A DNA stretch of 64,000 bases from Zonotrichia leucophrys gambelii (GCF_028769735.1 NC_088171.1:78571216-78635215); one strand, 5' to 3'; positions 1 through 12,565 are shown, counted from the first letter of the stretch. Program-made: numbers and translations. The notes: a model not told the origin generated them from the letters alone.

Positions 1-429
1 AAATAGCATGTTTTTATGGTAGAAGAGGGGATGCATCCCTAATTTTCTGAAATTGACTGTTTGATGCTTATTTTCACCAGAAGTGTTAAAGGTAATTCCC
101 AGTTTTAAAAAACAAACTTCAATTTTGTGCTACATTCTAGATTTCATTAGCATGCAACATCTTCCTTTGCAAAATGATCAAATCATTTCAGTGAAAGTGT
201 TAATGGTGTATTTTAATGTTTTTGCCAGTTTTGCCTACTAGTCTGCAGCATATGTACATTTTTCACTGTCTTGGGAAGTTACATTCCTGGAGTTGTCCTC
301 TCCTATGTCTTGTGTAAGTATGGTCTCTTTTCCAGTCATGATTTGTGTATCTGTCTACTGTTCATTATTTGGTCTCTGTGTAGGGACTGTTTATTTATTT
401 GTTTATGTACTTGTTTACACACACGTGCA

Positions 430-1100
430 AGTCTGCAGAAGACACCAATCTCTGAGGTGCAGTTGACAAGTCTGAGGGACAGGATGGCATCCAGAGAGAC
501 CTGGACAAGCTTGAGAAGTGAGCCCATGAGAACCTCATGAGGTTTAGGTAGACCAAGTGCAAGGTGCTGCTCCTGGATCAGGGTAAATCCTGGTATCAAC
601 CCAGGCTGGAGGATGAACAGATCCAGAGCAGCCCTGCCCAGAAGGACTTGGGGGTGCTGTTGAGGCTGGACATGACCCAGCCATGGGCACTCACAGCCCA
701 GAGAGCCAAACGTGTCCTGGGCTGCAGCCAAAGCAGTGTGGGCAGCAGGGGAGGGAGTGGATTCTGCCCCCCTACTCTGCGCTGGTGACACCTCACCTGC
801 AGTCTTGGGGGTCCCCAGCACAGGAAGGACATGGACCTGTTGAGTCCAAAGGAGGGGACATGGAGATTATCAGAGGGCCCTAGCACCTCTCCTGTGAAAA
901 GTGAGCAAGCTGGGGATGTTCAGCCTGGAGAAGAGAACACTGGGGAGTGGTCTTTCAGTTCCTAAGGAGGGCTTTCAGGAAAGCTGGGGACAAACATCTG
1001 AGCAGTGCCTGCTGCAATAGCACAAGAGGTGATGGTTTTAAACTGAAGGAGGGTCAATTTAGGTTAGATAGAAGAAAGAATTTGTTTGCAGTTTTTTGTC
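430..1100 (+). mobile_element. CR1 LINE fragment, sense, in RETREG1 intron
   Basis: Decayed CR1 non-LTR retrotransposon. Successive stretches match the CR1 ORF2 end: atccagagagacctggac, gtgcaaggtgctgctcctgg, gcccagaaggacttgggggt, tgttcagcctggagaagaga, then tttaaactgaaggagggtca. Frameshifts and stops break the frame. The terminal octamer repeats are missing, so the copy is truncated at both ends. Confidence 0.85.
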
Positions 1101-1494
1101 ATTCAGAAGTCAGCTTACAAGTGTTTTCAGTGTGATTCTGGCACAATGTTACATAGTCACTTCTGTCAAAGTCGAGATACCAAAATCAGACTAAGTTAAG
1201 GTAATGATAGATGTTATAATGACCATAAATTGTGTCTTACTGCTAGTCAAAAATATGTCAGTTGGTATGAGTATAATGGTGTTTTCTGTGATGAGTAGGA
1301 ATGGCTTCTCAAAACTGGATTTTAACTTAAAAGTGTCTGACATGGGCATTCCACAATGCATTTTTATGTAAAACTGTGTGTTATGTAAAGTTAGTAGTTA
1401 TCTTATGCAAAGGCATTGTTTAAATTTTTTTAGTAGCTTATTGTACAGCAATATTTCAATACCATTTTTTTCTCTGTCTTCATTTTTATCACAG

Positions 1495-1632
1495 TATTGT
1501 GTGCCTTTTTATGTCCCTTCCTTAAGTGCAATGAATTTGGACAGAAACTGTGCAGCAAAATAAAGTCTGTTCTGATGAAAGTAGATTTTGGAATAGTGGA
1601 ATATATCAATCAGAAGAAAAAAGAGAGATCTG
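1495..1632 (+). CDS. RETREG1: RETREG1 coding exon (end of second RHD hairpin)
   Basis: The acceptor is tttttatcacag ending at 1494 and the donor is gtgagt at 1633. The exon starts with two bases finishing a split codon and ends with one base of the next (138 bp). It encodes the hydrophobic end of the second reticulon-homology hairpin and the membrane-proximal amphipathic helix. A short ATG-initiated frame overlaps it in another phase and is a shadow. Confidence 0.93.
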
Positions 1633-4600
1633 GTGAGTAGTTAATTATAGTCCCATATATTATTATATAATATTATTGTGTTTCTGTATGCAGAGCATTT
1701 CATTCACCTTGCAGAAAGTTTTGTTTGTCCTGAGAAGTCAGCTGTAGAGATATTTCATGCTTTGAAACTGGCTACTCTTATTAGCTTTATAAGGAGTGAC
1801 AATGTATGTCAAATGTCTGGGTTTGATAATAAAGAAATTATTACTTCGTGGAAAGAAACAAGGCAAGCTCTTTGTATGTGATTAGATGTACTGCTTATAA
1901 GTTTTCAGAAAAAAAAATACTTGCTGTAAGCTTGCAATGCTTATCTCTCTTCAGATAAGGCAAACTTTCCCAGTAGAGAGAGTCACTCAAGAGTCTCAAA
2001 ATAAGTACTCAACAGAATTTTCAGTAAGAAACAAAACTCTGTTCCTGTATCTAAATCTGCCTTGGTTTCACTCCTTCCAGCAAAAAAATAATTGTTTTCT
2101 TCTCCAAATATTCCAAAAGCATATAAGAATTGCCACAGGATAGCAGCTACAAATTAATCCAAATTTCTATGTGGAAAGGAGAGGAATCAATTTTAAACAA
2201 AATCTTGCCTATCTCACCCAATATCTTTCTAATACTGGAAACTTTTAGATTTTAAGCAATAAAGCTATTTCAAGGAAAATCTGTATATGAACAGTGTTAG
2301 TTTGTTTCTTCTGCATGCTCCAGTTTTGGTAATTAAACCTTTGCAGTGTAGTCACACTACTTGCAGGTATTCTACCCTTTTAAATTAGTGCTACATCAGT
2401 AGACTTAATATCTACTTTAAAACATGCATTTCTTGTAACCATTTTACAATTCATTATACAATGTGCTGTTCTTAGACCCAAGGAGAGCCTCCATGTGTCT
2501 TTTCCCCTTCTCTTACATTTAATGTGATAGTAACTGAAAATAAGGAATAATGCATTGGAAATTTTCTTTCATGCATTATTGTGCCTTTCAGTTTTTAAGT
2601 GAAACTGGCAGAGATAAAGATCAGACTATAGTTTAATAAACTTCATAAGCCAGCACTGGGAAAATGGTTGAGGGTATATGTGTTCTTTCCTGCATTTCAT
2701 CCTCCAGTTTAATTTAACACTGACAAGTTCCCTACCTTGCTTTGCTTCTTGGGTTCACCACATGCGCTCACAAACCTTGTGCTGGCACAAGAGAGGAAAG
2801 AGCAAGTCGCAGGAGAAGGCAACCAAGGGCACTTTGGCTGTGTTTTTCATTTTATACTGGTTTAAAAGATTCTCAGACAGAGGAGGCAAAGTTTGTATCT
2901 CTGCTTATCTGTAAAGAGCAACATTCTACCAGACTTTAGAGGATGCTTTGTATGCATATTTGCATACGACTGTGAATGCAGGGTAGCTGGGTGCTGGTAG
3001 AAGAAGGGGTTTGTAGATAAAGATTACATGCAATTATCAAGCAAATTGCATGTTCTCATGTAAAAGAAATGTGGTGGGATAACTACACAGCCTGTTCTAA
3101 CAACATGTCACACCTGTGCATTTTACCAGCAGTGTAGTCTAAAAAAGAGATATCTGTTTGCCAGGGCAGATGACTTTCTAGTGAGCAACAGAGACTCCTG
3201 AAGGAAGTACAGTGCAGGTAAATAGATCTACTGGAATGCATTCAGAGTAACATTCTTTCTCCCACTGTGGTTGCTGTATTTTGATAAGCAGCCAGTCTCT
3301 CAGTCCGGCTTGTTTCCCTGGTAGCATAGCACATAAATGGTGCACTGTGTCAGCAGGTGGAGAGTTATTGTGTACATAAGCTGTGAGACAGAGAACACAC
3401 ACTGAACCTGGAAATCCATTGTCATGAGTAGAATAAAAAATATTTTTTTTTTCTTTCAGAAACAGCAAAAACAAAAGCCACAGAAGATGACAGTGAATTA
3501 GACATATCAGCTCTGTGTCCTAAGGTGACTTTTTTTTCAGTCAGCCCTGTCTTGCTTTTAAAATCTATATAGATAATGGGAGGCTATTTAGATTGCTGTC
3601 TGTGTTCTCCTGTGGAAGACTTTGCCCTCCCCAGGAGGCTGTGTTCCTGAACTAAGCAGTGTGCTTTAGAAGTGATTCATAGTCTCCACCTTTAGCCTTA
3701 TACTAACCAACCTACTGCATTTCTGACTCCTGGCCTTCAAGGTAATGGTGTCATTGGCCTACTGAGCTAAGAATGTGTTTATTTTGTATTGGCTGTAGAA
3801 TGATTGTGTTAATATTTAAAAGCAAAGGTGGTTACTTTTATTTCCAACACAGAAATTGCAGTTGATTTTTATCAAATTAAAATACAAAAGAGAAACATTA
3901 ATAGGAAACTGTAGTGGTTCTATGTAATTTGTCAGATATTTTTGTAATCACTTGTCTAATAATTTTCAATGATGGTGCAAATAGGTATATAAAATCTTTC
4001 TAGATATGTATGAGAACACTCAAATTTCTTATTTTTCTTCTAGTATTCTAAATGACTGTATGGCAAAGGTTTTTCTGTTATAATCAGAATACCAGTTGGT
4101 ATTTAAAAAATCATCTTAATAGGAATTATTATGTAGTATTTGATCAGTAGTCTGTAAAGCCTGACTTTGACAGGGATTGCTTTGGAAGTTATTTTGTGTT
4201 GGAAAAAAATTATCCTATGGGATAAAAATTTGTATCTGACATAATTAAATATTATTCAATAAATTGGTAACGGATAATAGGTTTTTTGTTCAGCTAATTT
4301 TTGATGGTCTTATAGATATTGGGCTGTTTTTTCTGGTCCAAGTTTACTCATTTTGTTACATTATGCACATTTTGTATTTGCTGGCTCATTTTGCTTTTAT
4401 TGCAGTAACTGGAATTTTCTGTGCTTCTTTAGTATAATACAGCCTTTAGTTATTACAAAGAGGGATGTTTCACTTCTAAGCATTGTATAGTATTTTCATG
4501 TTTCTTCAATTAAGGCTTAAATAGGCAGTGATTTATTTTGCTATGACATACAAGAGGGGTTTTTTCCAGTCTCTAAGCATTGGCTTTCTGCAGTGTGATT

Positions 4601-7600
4601 TTTTTAAAATATAGTAATGCCATGTGTGGGACTGTTTTCTGTGTAGGTTAGTCCTGCAATAGTTGCCAAAGAGCTGTCAGTGTCTGACACAGATGTCTCA
4701 GAAGTATCCTGGACCGATAATGGGACCTTTAACTTATCTGAGGGGTATTCTCCACAGACAGACACGTCTGACGGTATGTAACAGCTTCATCTATATCATC
4801 ACTGGACTCCAGATGTGCAAGTTACCTCAAAATTATTAGACAATTTGAGGACAGGTTTTGGGGTTGTTACTTTTCTCTCTGAAACTAATTTAAGATTAGT
4901 CTTAGTGTTTTGTGTAGTTTTGGATACATCTTGTGTAAGAACTGTCCTCATCTTAAAAATGTTAAAATACATCAGCAAGTGTCTAAATAAATAAGTAGCA
5001 CTGGGTAAAACCAACACATTCAATAAGTGCTAGATGTAGCACTCTCTTCTACCAAACCTTTCAAGTAAGTAAACCTTTTACAATTACTGCCAATGCCTTT
5101 GTGGGTAAGCTAAGCGAATAAAAGCTGAGAAAGGAACAATGTATATACTGACTTGTTAAACAGCCAATTAAAGAAATTATTATCAGGTTTTACTACTAGA
5201 CATGAAGACAGCCAGCAATGAGCCTATGAAGACTTAGACTAGGAAAAGATTCTCAAGCACTTGGCTTGATCTTGACGGGAAAAAAATTCTTACTTTTCAT
5301 CAGTAAACACTTTGCTGGAATAAAGATTAATAACAGCAGTAGTTTGGTGTTATCTCACCTGGGGATCTGTTGCTCTGCTCATCATGCATTTCTCCTAGGA
5401 AAAGCTCCCTGTAAATGACAAGCAAGATGATACTACAGGCCAAATTAATAATTTCAGTTATTTTCCTAATATTTCAAGTTGTAAATAGCATTGTATGAGA
5501 ACAGAACTGTAAGTTGTAAAAAGCAATTGTCATTCATCTCATCTATCTTCCTATCTAAAGCAGGTTCAAAGCTCTTCATTAAAGCTTTATGAAGTTTCTC
5601 AGGGCTGTGACCACTTGAATTCTGAACATCTGTAGTGGCAGAGATTCAGCAACTTCCTGGAAAGCCTTTTTCAATATTTGCTTACCCTCATGATGAAGAA
5701 GTTTTTTTCTTACACTGAGTCAAAATTTCCCATGTTCCAGTTTGTGTTAATTTACTCTGATCCTTTCACTGTGCACTTTCTAGAAGAGTCAGGCCCATCT
5801 TCTCTCTACCTTCCCATTAAACTGATCCCTCTTTGCCACCTTCTCTTGGGCCAAACGCGGCCCATTCTCTCAGCATCTACATACATCCTTTCTCTAGCCC
5901 CCTAAATAATCATGCTGGCCTTCCAGGGGGCTCAGTCCTGTATGCCATTGTCTGTCTAGGACTGGAGAGGTCAAAACCAGGGAAAGTACTTCAGTGGGTA
6001 CTCTCAGTTGCTGAATAGAGGAGGAAAATCCCTTCCACTGACTTTCTGCCTTCAATTTTGCTACTATGGCTCAGTGTGTGGTCGGCCTTCCTTGCTGCAA
6101 GGGCATACCACTGACCTGCTGCCTGCAGATCTTTTTCTGGAAAGCTGCTTTTCTTGTTGCCCTTGGCCTGTCCTGCTGCACAGGGTATTCCATCCTAGGT
6201 ACAAGACTTCACATTTGGTTTTGCTGAATGTCACGATGTTCCTTTTCAGCCTGTTCCTTTCTCCAGCCTGTTGAGGTCCCTCTTAAGGCATCCTGACTTC
6301 CAGAATATCAAATACACCTGTCCCACAGGAATTCCTTTCTGCCCATGAACTTGCAGAGTGCACTCCAGCCCGTCACCCAAGTCATTAATAAAACCCTTGA
6401 ACAGTGCTGGTTCCAGTCCCCGTGACAGACACCAGTAACCAGCCTCCAGCTGCACCTTGTGGCACTGATGAAGCCTTTGACCCCAGCAGTCTGGCCACTT
6501 TTCCACCCACCTTACAGTTCCCTTACCCTGTTTGCTCACCAGCTTGGCTGTAAGGATCATGTGGGAAACTCTATTCATAGCCTTGCTAAGTGAAAAATAA
6601 CATCAGCTCTTCTTCTCCATGGAGCATTTCAGCAAATGGGACACACAGAAGTGCAAGACGTAATGGGATGCATCCAAGGACTGGCTGATCTCCTGTCAAA
6701 GCTCTGTGCATTCAAGCCACCACTCTGCAGGCAGTACAACCCTTCCTCCTCACCTTCCCAGCCTGTCTTTCCTAAAGAATATGGAGAAAATGATGTATTA
6801 GTAATTTTCAGAATTTATTTCCTTAACCCTTATGAATGCTCCTACAACAAGCTTCTATTGCTTGTTTTCATAGAAAGTAAGTTCAAGCTTTTTACCTTCT
6901 CATTCAAATATTTGATGAAAGTATTCACTTGTGTTGATTTAGGCCTCTTCCACAGGCCATGTATTCCATGGTATGTTTTACACATTCCTAATAACAAATA
7001 TTGTGCCATTCATTAATGCAGCCATTAAAATCTAATGTTGATTACATCTTTCTTTTTATTCTCTTGACAACATGAAACAATTCTGATCATCTGTAGAGTT
7101 TCCATTTTCTGTTTCCTTTTTAATACAAGCATTGACCAATAAAGGAAAAAGAAATTAGTCTTTACATTGGTTTTATATCTTTTTTCTTTAAACAGATAAA
7201 CATTCTTTTTATTACTCCATATGCATATTAAAAGTTTGTAATACATCCTTACATGTTTACATATTTGTAGCTTGTATATATTGTGAAGATAAATAAATTT
7301 TAGGACTTCATGTGGTTGGTATATTTCGAAATAGCTCTGCTGACGATTTGTATGTGTTGTTTCATAACAGATACATATCTAAAAAAGTTAGCTTAAAAGT
7401 TACTTTGTTCAAATAGTTAGGTTGATACCAGCGGATTTGTGGCACTAGAATTATGACCTCAAAACTATTTTGTTTTAGATGTCACACAAATCTCCTTCCA
7501 GCAGAGAACTACTGGAGTAGGAATTAGTAAATGTATTCAGAGGAACACTTGCTACTCTCATTGTTACATGTGGCTGCCTTTTTGGGAAACCTTTTGGGAA

Positions 7601-8147
7601 TGCTAACACTGTTTTCTCTGTTAACCCTGTAATAGATTTTGACCGACCTAGTGATCATGAAGAAGCTTTCGCTCGAGATCTTTTAGAGTTTCCCTCTTTA
7701 GAAAATGGTGCCGGCACAAATGATGACGATGACTCCAGCATCGGTTTGCCCACCCAGCAAAAACGAAGGAAAGAGCAAACTGATGTCAAGGTGGATCACG
7801 CTTCCAGACAGAGTAAAGAGAGACCATCCACTGCAGGGCTGTCCTTGCCGTTGACCAGTGACCAAACCTTTAATTTAATGAGTGGAATTGCTGGCGATGT
7901 CATCACGGCTGCGGTGTCTGCTGCCATCAAAGACCAGCTGCAGTCCCTACAGCAAGCTCCCTCACAGGCAGCACCCAGCTTGAGCGAGGAGACAGACACA
8001 GAGGAAGCTGATGATTTTGAACTGCTTGACCAGTCTGAGCTAGAGCAGATTGAGAAAGAATTGGGACTTTCACAAGGTCAAGAAACAGAATCCCAGGAAA
8101 AGAAAAAGTCTTCAGGCTTCCTTTCAAATCTGCTTGGAAGTCATTAA
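1495..8147 (+). CDS. RETREG1: RETREG1 (FAM134B), 3' part: last four coding exons
   Basis: Reticulophagy regulator 1 is an ER membrane protein. Its reticulon-homology domain bends ER sheets, and its C-terminal LIR motif binds LC3/GABARAP to deliver ER to autophagosomes. The exons 1495-1632, 3460-3524, 4647-4773 and 7636-8147 join without frame breaks and give the last 279 complete residues (human protein about 497). Seen in order: the end of the second membrane hairpin ([11 protein letters not shown]), the amphipathic stretch after it ([18 protein letters not shown]), an acidic serine-rich linker ([18 protein letters not shown]), a conserved helix ([16 protein letters not shown]), the LIR core FELL in an acidic context ([11 protein letters not shown]), and the C-terminus [12 protein letters not shown]. 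The N-terminus and first hairpin lie upstream of the window. ZNF622 follows on the same strand, as in human. Identification is by recalled similarity and is strong. Confidence 0.96.
3460..3524 (+). CDS. RETREG1: RETREG1 coding exon (65 bp, acidic linker)
   Basis: The acceptor is a T-rich tract ending ttctttcag at 3459 and the donor is gtgact at 3525. The exon encodes the linker around [13 protein letters not shown], which resembles the vertebrate RETREG1 sequence DDSELDFSALCPK. Phase is 2 in and 0 out. It is too short to stand out as an open frame and was found by splice signals and similarity. Confidence 0.92.
4647..4773 (+). CDS. RETREG1: RETREG1 coding exon ([10 protein letters not shown] region)
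   Basis: The acceptor is ttttctgtgtag at 4646 and the donor is gtatgt at 4774. It encodes [20 protein letters not shown] and what follows as far as QTDTSD, a highly conserved RETREG-family segment of the cytosolic tail. The exon has 42 codons plus one base, and the split Asp codon continues at 7636. Confidence 0.94.
5590..6640 (-). mobile_element. CR1 LINE fragment, antisense, in RETREG1 intron
   Basis: On the minus strand a 110-codon open stretch (6246-6578) keeps decayed CR1 reverse-transcriptase signatures: a VSHMIL start, then [29 protein letters not shown] and [10 protein letters not shown], with frame scrambling. Further along the minus strand come [10 protein letters not shown] and the C-terminal/3' portion down to about 5590. 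It is old, broken and non-functional, and oriented against RETREG1. Confidence 0.8.
7636..8147 (+). CDS. RETREG1: RETREG1 terminal coding exon with LIR motif
   Basis: The acceptor is cctgtaatag at 7635 and the stop TAA is at 8145-8147. The exon supplies 169 codons plus stop. It carries the conserved helix [16 protein letters not shown] and an acidic LC3-interacting region whose FELL core codons are at 8016-8027, preceded by TDTEEADD. It ends [12 protein letters not shown]. Known family role: the LIR recruits LC3/GABARAP during ER-phagy. Confidence 0.96.
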
Positions 8148-9412
8148 CCTTGAAGTTACGGCTGGTAACACAGAAGAAACTAAACATAAAACACACAAAA
8201 AAAAAATACCATCAAATACTACAAAACAAACAAAAAAAAAAAAAAAGAGAAAAAAAAGAAGAAAATTCTGAGCTGTAAGCTTTAACTATCCCTTTAGATG
8301 TGTTGTAATAATTTCCCTTATGCAAAGTGAATTAACTGGATAAGTATCAGCTAATACTGATAGTTTAATGTTTCTGGTAGTTATACCTCAATGTAATAGC
8401 ATGGAAATGAATTCTCTATCCACTGTTTGGTTGCAGATGCGTGGTGGAAGTCAGTTGTTCAAAATAGTTGGGGGGAGAGGTTTCTTTTACCTTTTTGCCA
8501 ACCATCTGTTTTGGGGTCCTGAGCCAAATTTCCAGTATCAGCAGTTTATTTACTTCGGTTTTCCAATCATGTAATACAATTAATGACTCGTATTGTGAGG
8601 GCACGTTATCAGAGGGCTGCAGTGAGATTAACTGCATCTCACCTCCTTCAATCCCACCAAAAAGTATGGATCCCTGCAGTTAGCATTATGTGTAGTGCAC
8701 CTACTGTATATGAAACACGTGAACTGGCACAACTCAAGTTGAATTATGTGTGCAACACTATAAAACCCCCTAGATTTCATACTTAAAACCTTTGAATTAT
8801 TTTGGATATGGTGATGCATTTCCAAGTTTTTTGCTGTTATAGGCTTGTAGAGTTGTAAAGTGGCATGTTATATGACTGACCACCTGCTGTGTTCCTTGAT
8901 GGAGTCTAGTCCTTGGCAGTATTGCCCATGTGAAGTCAGCCAATGAATCTTTATAAGTTTATATTGCGTAAACTGAATAACCTGTTTGGGAGCAGGTGAG
9001 GGTAGTTATTGTTTGGAGTAGAGATTAGAGATTAAAAAAAAAAAAAAGCAAAAAGGCTTTTTAGGTGCCACTTCCTTAATTTGAGATTCTGTAGGTTTTG
9101 GTTTGGGTTTTTTTTCCATGATAGCTGCTTCCACTTGCAACAAAAGTTGTGTTGCAAGGTGATGATTTTAATATATTTAGAAGCATTTGGTGAGGTCAGT
9201 TGCTAGAGAAGACACTCAGAATCTCCTTCTTGGCATGTAATTTAAAACAAAAAAAGAACTTGTTTAAATTATTTGCCAGTTTAAAGTCCACACATGCTGA
9301 GTGATTGGCATGGGATCTCAAGCAGATAACTTATTTTTCTAGGGCTTTTTTGTTCACCTGTGACAAAACTGCATTGCAATACCAAGCAATAGTAATCCAA
9401 GAAATAGGAAGA

Positions 9413-9418
9413 AATAAA
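9413..9418 (+). terminator. Poly(A) signal AATAAA, proximal candidate for RETREG1
   Basis: Canonical hexamer about 1.27 kb after the RETREG1 stop, followed by a T-run and a GT-containing stretch (aatgtgatgt). It would give a short 3' UTR isoform. Confidence 0.4.
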
Positions 9419-11823
9419 GCTAGTTTTTTTAATGTGATGTAAACCATTAGCAAAGTTGAGGGACCATGTCAGCTGCTACTATTACTCAAGTAAATTTCCA
9501 TTTGCTGGCATTTGAAGAGGTAAATACTGTCATCTAGGACCCTCAAAAAGTACAGCAACAGATGATAAAAATCTTCCACTAACATAAATGTGTAGGTGAA
9601 CCTGTGTTTGACATTAACTTCATTTTCTATGTTTTTTTCCTTTTGAGGTGGAAGAATAGGCAGATGGCCAAAAAGAGTACAGCAAAAGGAAGGATGCCGA
9701 GATGTTTTAACACTAGCTTTATTGTTGCTTGTGCTTTTTGTGTCAGTAATGCAAATTGACTGTGTTTGCTGTCCTTTACCAGTACAAGGGTAAGCCTGTG
9801 CCTTCATTATCAAATACATGATGAAATAAGTGGATGCTGGATATAGATCCCACAAGACACAGCTTTCAAATTACAATATTTCAACACCTGAGTTTCTGGA
9901 AATCATCAGAAAACATGGCCCACATCACTTCTACAGCATTAGTTGCTAAGTTTCTTCTTTAGCTTTCACTAGGTTGTTCTTTTCATTTGGAAAAAACAAA
10001 TTAAAAAAAAAGATTAAATATCCAACCAAAATTAAAAAAAGCTTTTGTTGGAAAATCAGTGAGTTTAAAAAGTTTTCAGATGACTTAAAAGCCTCATTTC
10101 CTTGCCACACGTTTAGGACAATCTGTAGAGTTAAAAGAGTACAAATCCAAGTTGCTGATGAAGCTTTGTAGGATGTCCAAACCACTGTGTGCTCCCTTGT
10201 CCAGGGCTACTGGTGCCAGAAGGGGAAACAGGCTGTGGGACAGGAGAGGTGGCAGGGAGGGAGCAGTGCTTCACAGGCTTTTCTGGAGCAGATTGGCAGG
10301 ACAGGCTAGCTGGCTGTCAATGGTGGCATTGTAACAGTGTGCACTTTATTGTTGTTTTATGGAAAATACTTGTGGTTATGAAAGTATGTAACACAGGGGC
10401 ACTCTTCTAGAATAATAGATTAGATCAGAAAGAAAAGCAGTTGGAGGAGTTTCTCAGACTTTTTGTAAATTACCCATTTTCTGGTTTCAACATAGGTAAA
10501 TACACTGATTTTTCTCCAGTAAGACTCTCATTCTTTTTTTTCAGAAAGAAAAAACCAACCAAAACTTGAACAAGTAAATAATTAAAGTTAGAGACGTAGT
10601 TGCTTATCTGAGAGTCTTCAGAATTTTTTTCTGCTGTCATGATAGTCAATTACATTCAAGCCCCTAAATACTGTGTAATGGGAAGGATGTAATTCTGTAA
10701 CATTGAATATTCTTCCTCAGATAGTAAAAATATGTCTAATTTTCTGCAAAAAATTATCTCTTCCCTTCCACACAACCACATGCAAGAAACATTTGCGTGG
10801 ACACAATACATTCCACTCCCAGCAGTCCACCAGCAAAACACAAAGAAAATGTTTCTCTCCTTTGTGGATCCTCTCCACACTGCCCTCAGCTGGAAATCCC
10901 TTGAGAAAACTACATTTGGCTGTATTATAGCAGCAGCCAAGAAATAGCAATTCCTCAAAAATGCCTGTCACAATGGTCTACAGCATCTTTCCTACCGAGC
11001 ACTGTTGTCACCTTCCCATCCTTCAAATGGAATGCCTGGGCAGGAAGACAGGCAAGGGGGCAATACATAGCTTTGAAACATACAGTTTTTCCATGGAAAG
11101 CTTCCTTGCCTGTGATTTCCAGTCAAAAGGCACACAGGCAGCATAGAGGGCACAGTGTGAGCCAGTGCCATGGGGTAAGAGTGTGTGATCCTGCCCTGGG
11201 ATTGGTGCTGCTTGTGTTGTGTGTGTGTGTGCTCATACCTGGCAGCAAAGGGCTCACCCTCCTGTGCCTTGCAGTGGCTTCTTCACGCATCCTGATTTAA
11301 GAAAAGGACATATGTCAGGGCAGGGATGCAGGTCACTCTTTTGTACTCAGAAAATTTCTCCTTGTGTCAGTACATGAGTGACAGGATCACCATCAGATTG
11401 GTGGCCTTTGGTGTGTCAAATCCAGTGCAAAACCACCCGTTCCCAGCACACGGGGTTTCCATGCGTACGTACCACACACCTACTGACCATTCTTCTGTTT
11501 GTTAGTGGAAAAAAAATACTATTCTATGCAGAAGAGGTTAAGTAATTGTAACCCAAAGTAACAGGATCTGAAGAGATACTCGTTCTACTTGTTCTGTGTT
11601 CGTTCTGCACTTTTTCCAGGCTGTCCCAGCCTTCTGAACAAATAAATCCCTGTAGTCTCCACGTCTGTTCTCAGCACATGAGCGGCGTCGCAGTCTGTGA
11701 GTAACCCCCACCTGGGCAACCAGAAACTGGAGAATTACAAAATGTCCGTATTTAAGTATTCTGCAGCACTTTACCTGCCTGATCACTGTTTTGTAAACAT
11801 GGAACTATTATATTGATTGTTTT

Positions 11824-11829
11824 AATAAA
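11824..11829 (+). terminator. Poly(A) signal AATAAA, distal candidate for RETREG1
   Basis: Canonical hexamer in single-copy-looking AT-rich sequence with a downstream T/GT-rich element. It is the last such signal before the CR1 fragment that begins near 11903. A further aataaa at 11886 sits just before the CR1. Confidence 0.5.
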
Positions 11830-11902
11830 TATGTGTTAGTTTTTATCTTAAATCATCTCATTGTGTCTTTGCTCCAAGAAATGGAAATAAACCCTATAAC
11901 AA

Positions 11903-12170
11903 CAGCTGGGTGACCTTATCACTCTCTACAACTACATAAAAGGAGGTTCTGGCCAGGTGGGGCTCGGCCTCTTCCCCCAGGTACCCAGTGACAGGACAAA
12001 AGACAGTCGTAAGCTGCAGCCGGGGAGGTTTAGGTTGGACATTGGGAAGAATTTCTTCACGGAAAGGGTGATAAGGTACTGGGATGGGCTGCCCAGGGAG
12101 TGCTGGAGTCACTGTCCCTGGAGGTGTTTCAGGAAGGACTGGGCATGGCACTTAGTGCCATGGTCTAGTT
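11903..12170 (+). mobile_element. CR1 LINE 3' fragment, part 1 (split by an LTR)
   Basis: Typical CR1 ORF2 end and 3' UTR: gaccttatcactctctacaa, ggaggtttaggttggacatt, gaagaatttcttcac, gggctgcccagggagtgctg, then tccctggaggtgtttcagga. It stops at ccatggtctagtt, where an LTR begins. The continuation is at 12484. Confidence 0.9.
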
Positions 12171-12483
12171 TGTGGATGCCATGGGAGAGAGAGAAATGGC
12201 CAGTGTTTTTCACAACAGCTTGTGAGAATTCTTGGGGAGTTGTAAGGATATGATAACTTGTTAAGTATAAACAAACTGCAGGTGGTGTTTTTCTATTTTG
12301 TCGTTCTGTTCTTCTCAAGGACGATGTATGAGGAAGATGTTTTTGTTAGTTAGCCAATCAAATAGAATCTATCATATCACACTATAAAAACCGTGCAGTT
12401 CTCGTGAATGAAGCTTTCCTTTTGCTCTTTCTACAATACTGCCTCCCGCCTGTTCCTGTGTCATTCTCTGCGCAAGAGTGACA
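12171..12483 (+). mobile_element. Solo LTR (313 bp) inserted in the CR1
   Basis: Starts tgtggatgcc and ends aagagtgaca (TG...CA). It has a TATA box (tataaaa, 12383-12389) and an aatgaa poly(A)-like signal at 12407, so its sense is +. It is bounded by ctagtt (12165-12170) and ttagtt (12484-12489), a 6-bp target duplication with one mismatch. Six-base duplications are usual for class II (ERVK-like) integrations. No internal genes remain. Confidence 0.75.
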
Positions 12484-12565
12484 TTAGTTGACACGGCGCT
12501 GTTTGGCCATAGCTTGGACTCCATGATCGGAGACATCTTTTACAACCTAACTAATTCCGTGAAAA
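12484..12565 (+). mobile_element. CR1 LINE 3' fragment, part 2
   Basis: Resumes the CR1 3' UTR exactly where part 1 stopped: tagttgacacggcgctgttt, then catagcttggactccatgat and ttttacaacctaactaattc, decayed forms of the standard CR1 tail. It is followed by A/C-rich low-complexity sequence (12566-12612). Confidence 0.85.

Larger units (their letters stand above)
8148..11850 (+). other. RETREG1: RETREG1 3' UTR (extent approximate)
   Basis: This is AT-rich sequence after the RETREG1 stop with no credible coding frame. It opens with an A-rich run (about 8187-8270) in which adenines are interrupted mainly by c and g. Poly(A) signals AATAAA occur at 9413-9418, 11641-11646 and 11824-11829. The last is followed by a T/GT-rich stretch (ttgtgtctttgctcc) typical of a cleavage region. 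The far end is inferred; a shorter UTR ending near 9440 is equally possible. Confidence 0.55.

Noticed and set aside
1678..1881. Frame starting just after the RETREG1 exon at 1495-1632
   Set aside because: Lies after a canonical donor (gtgagt) and does not resemble RETREG1.
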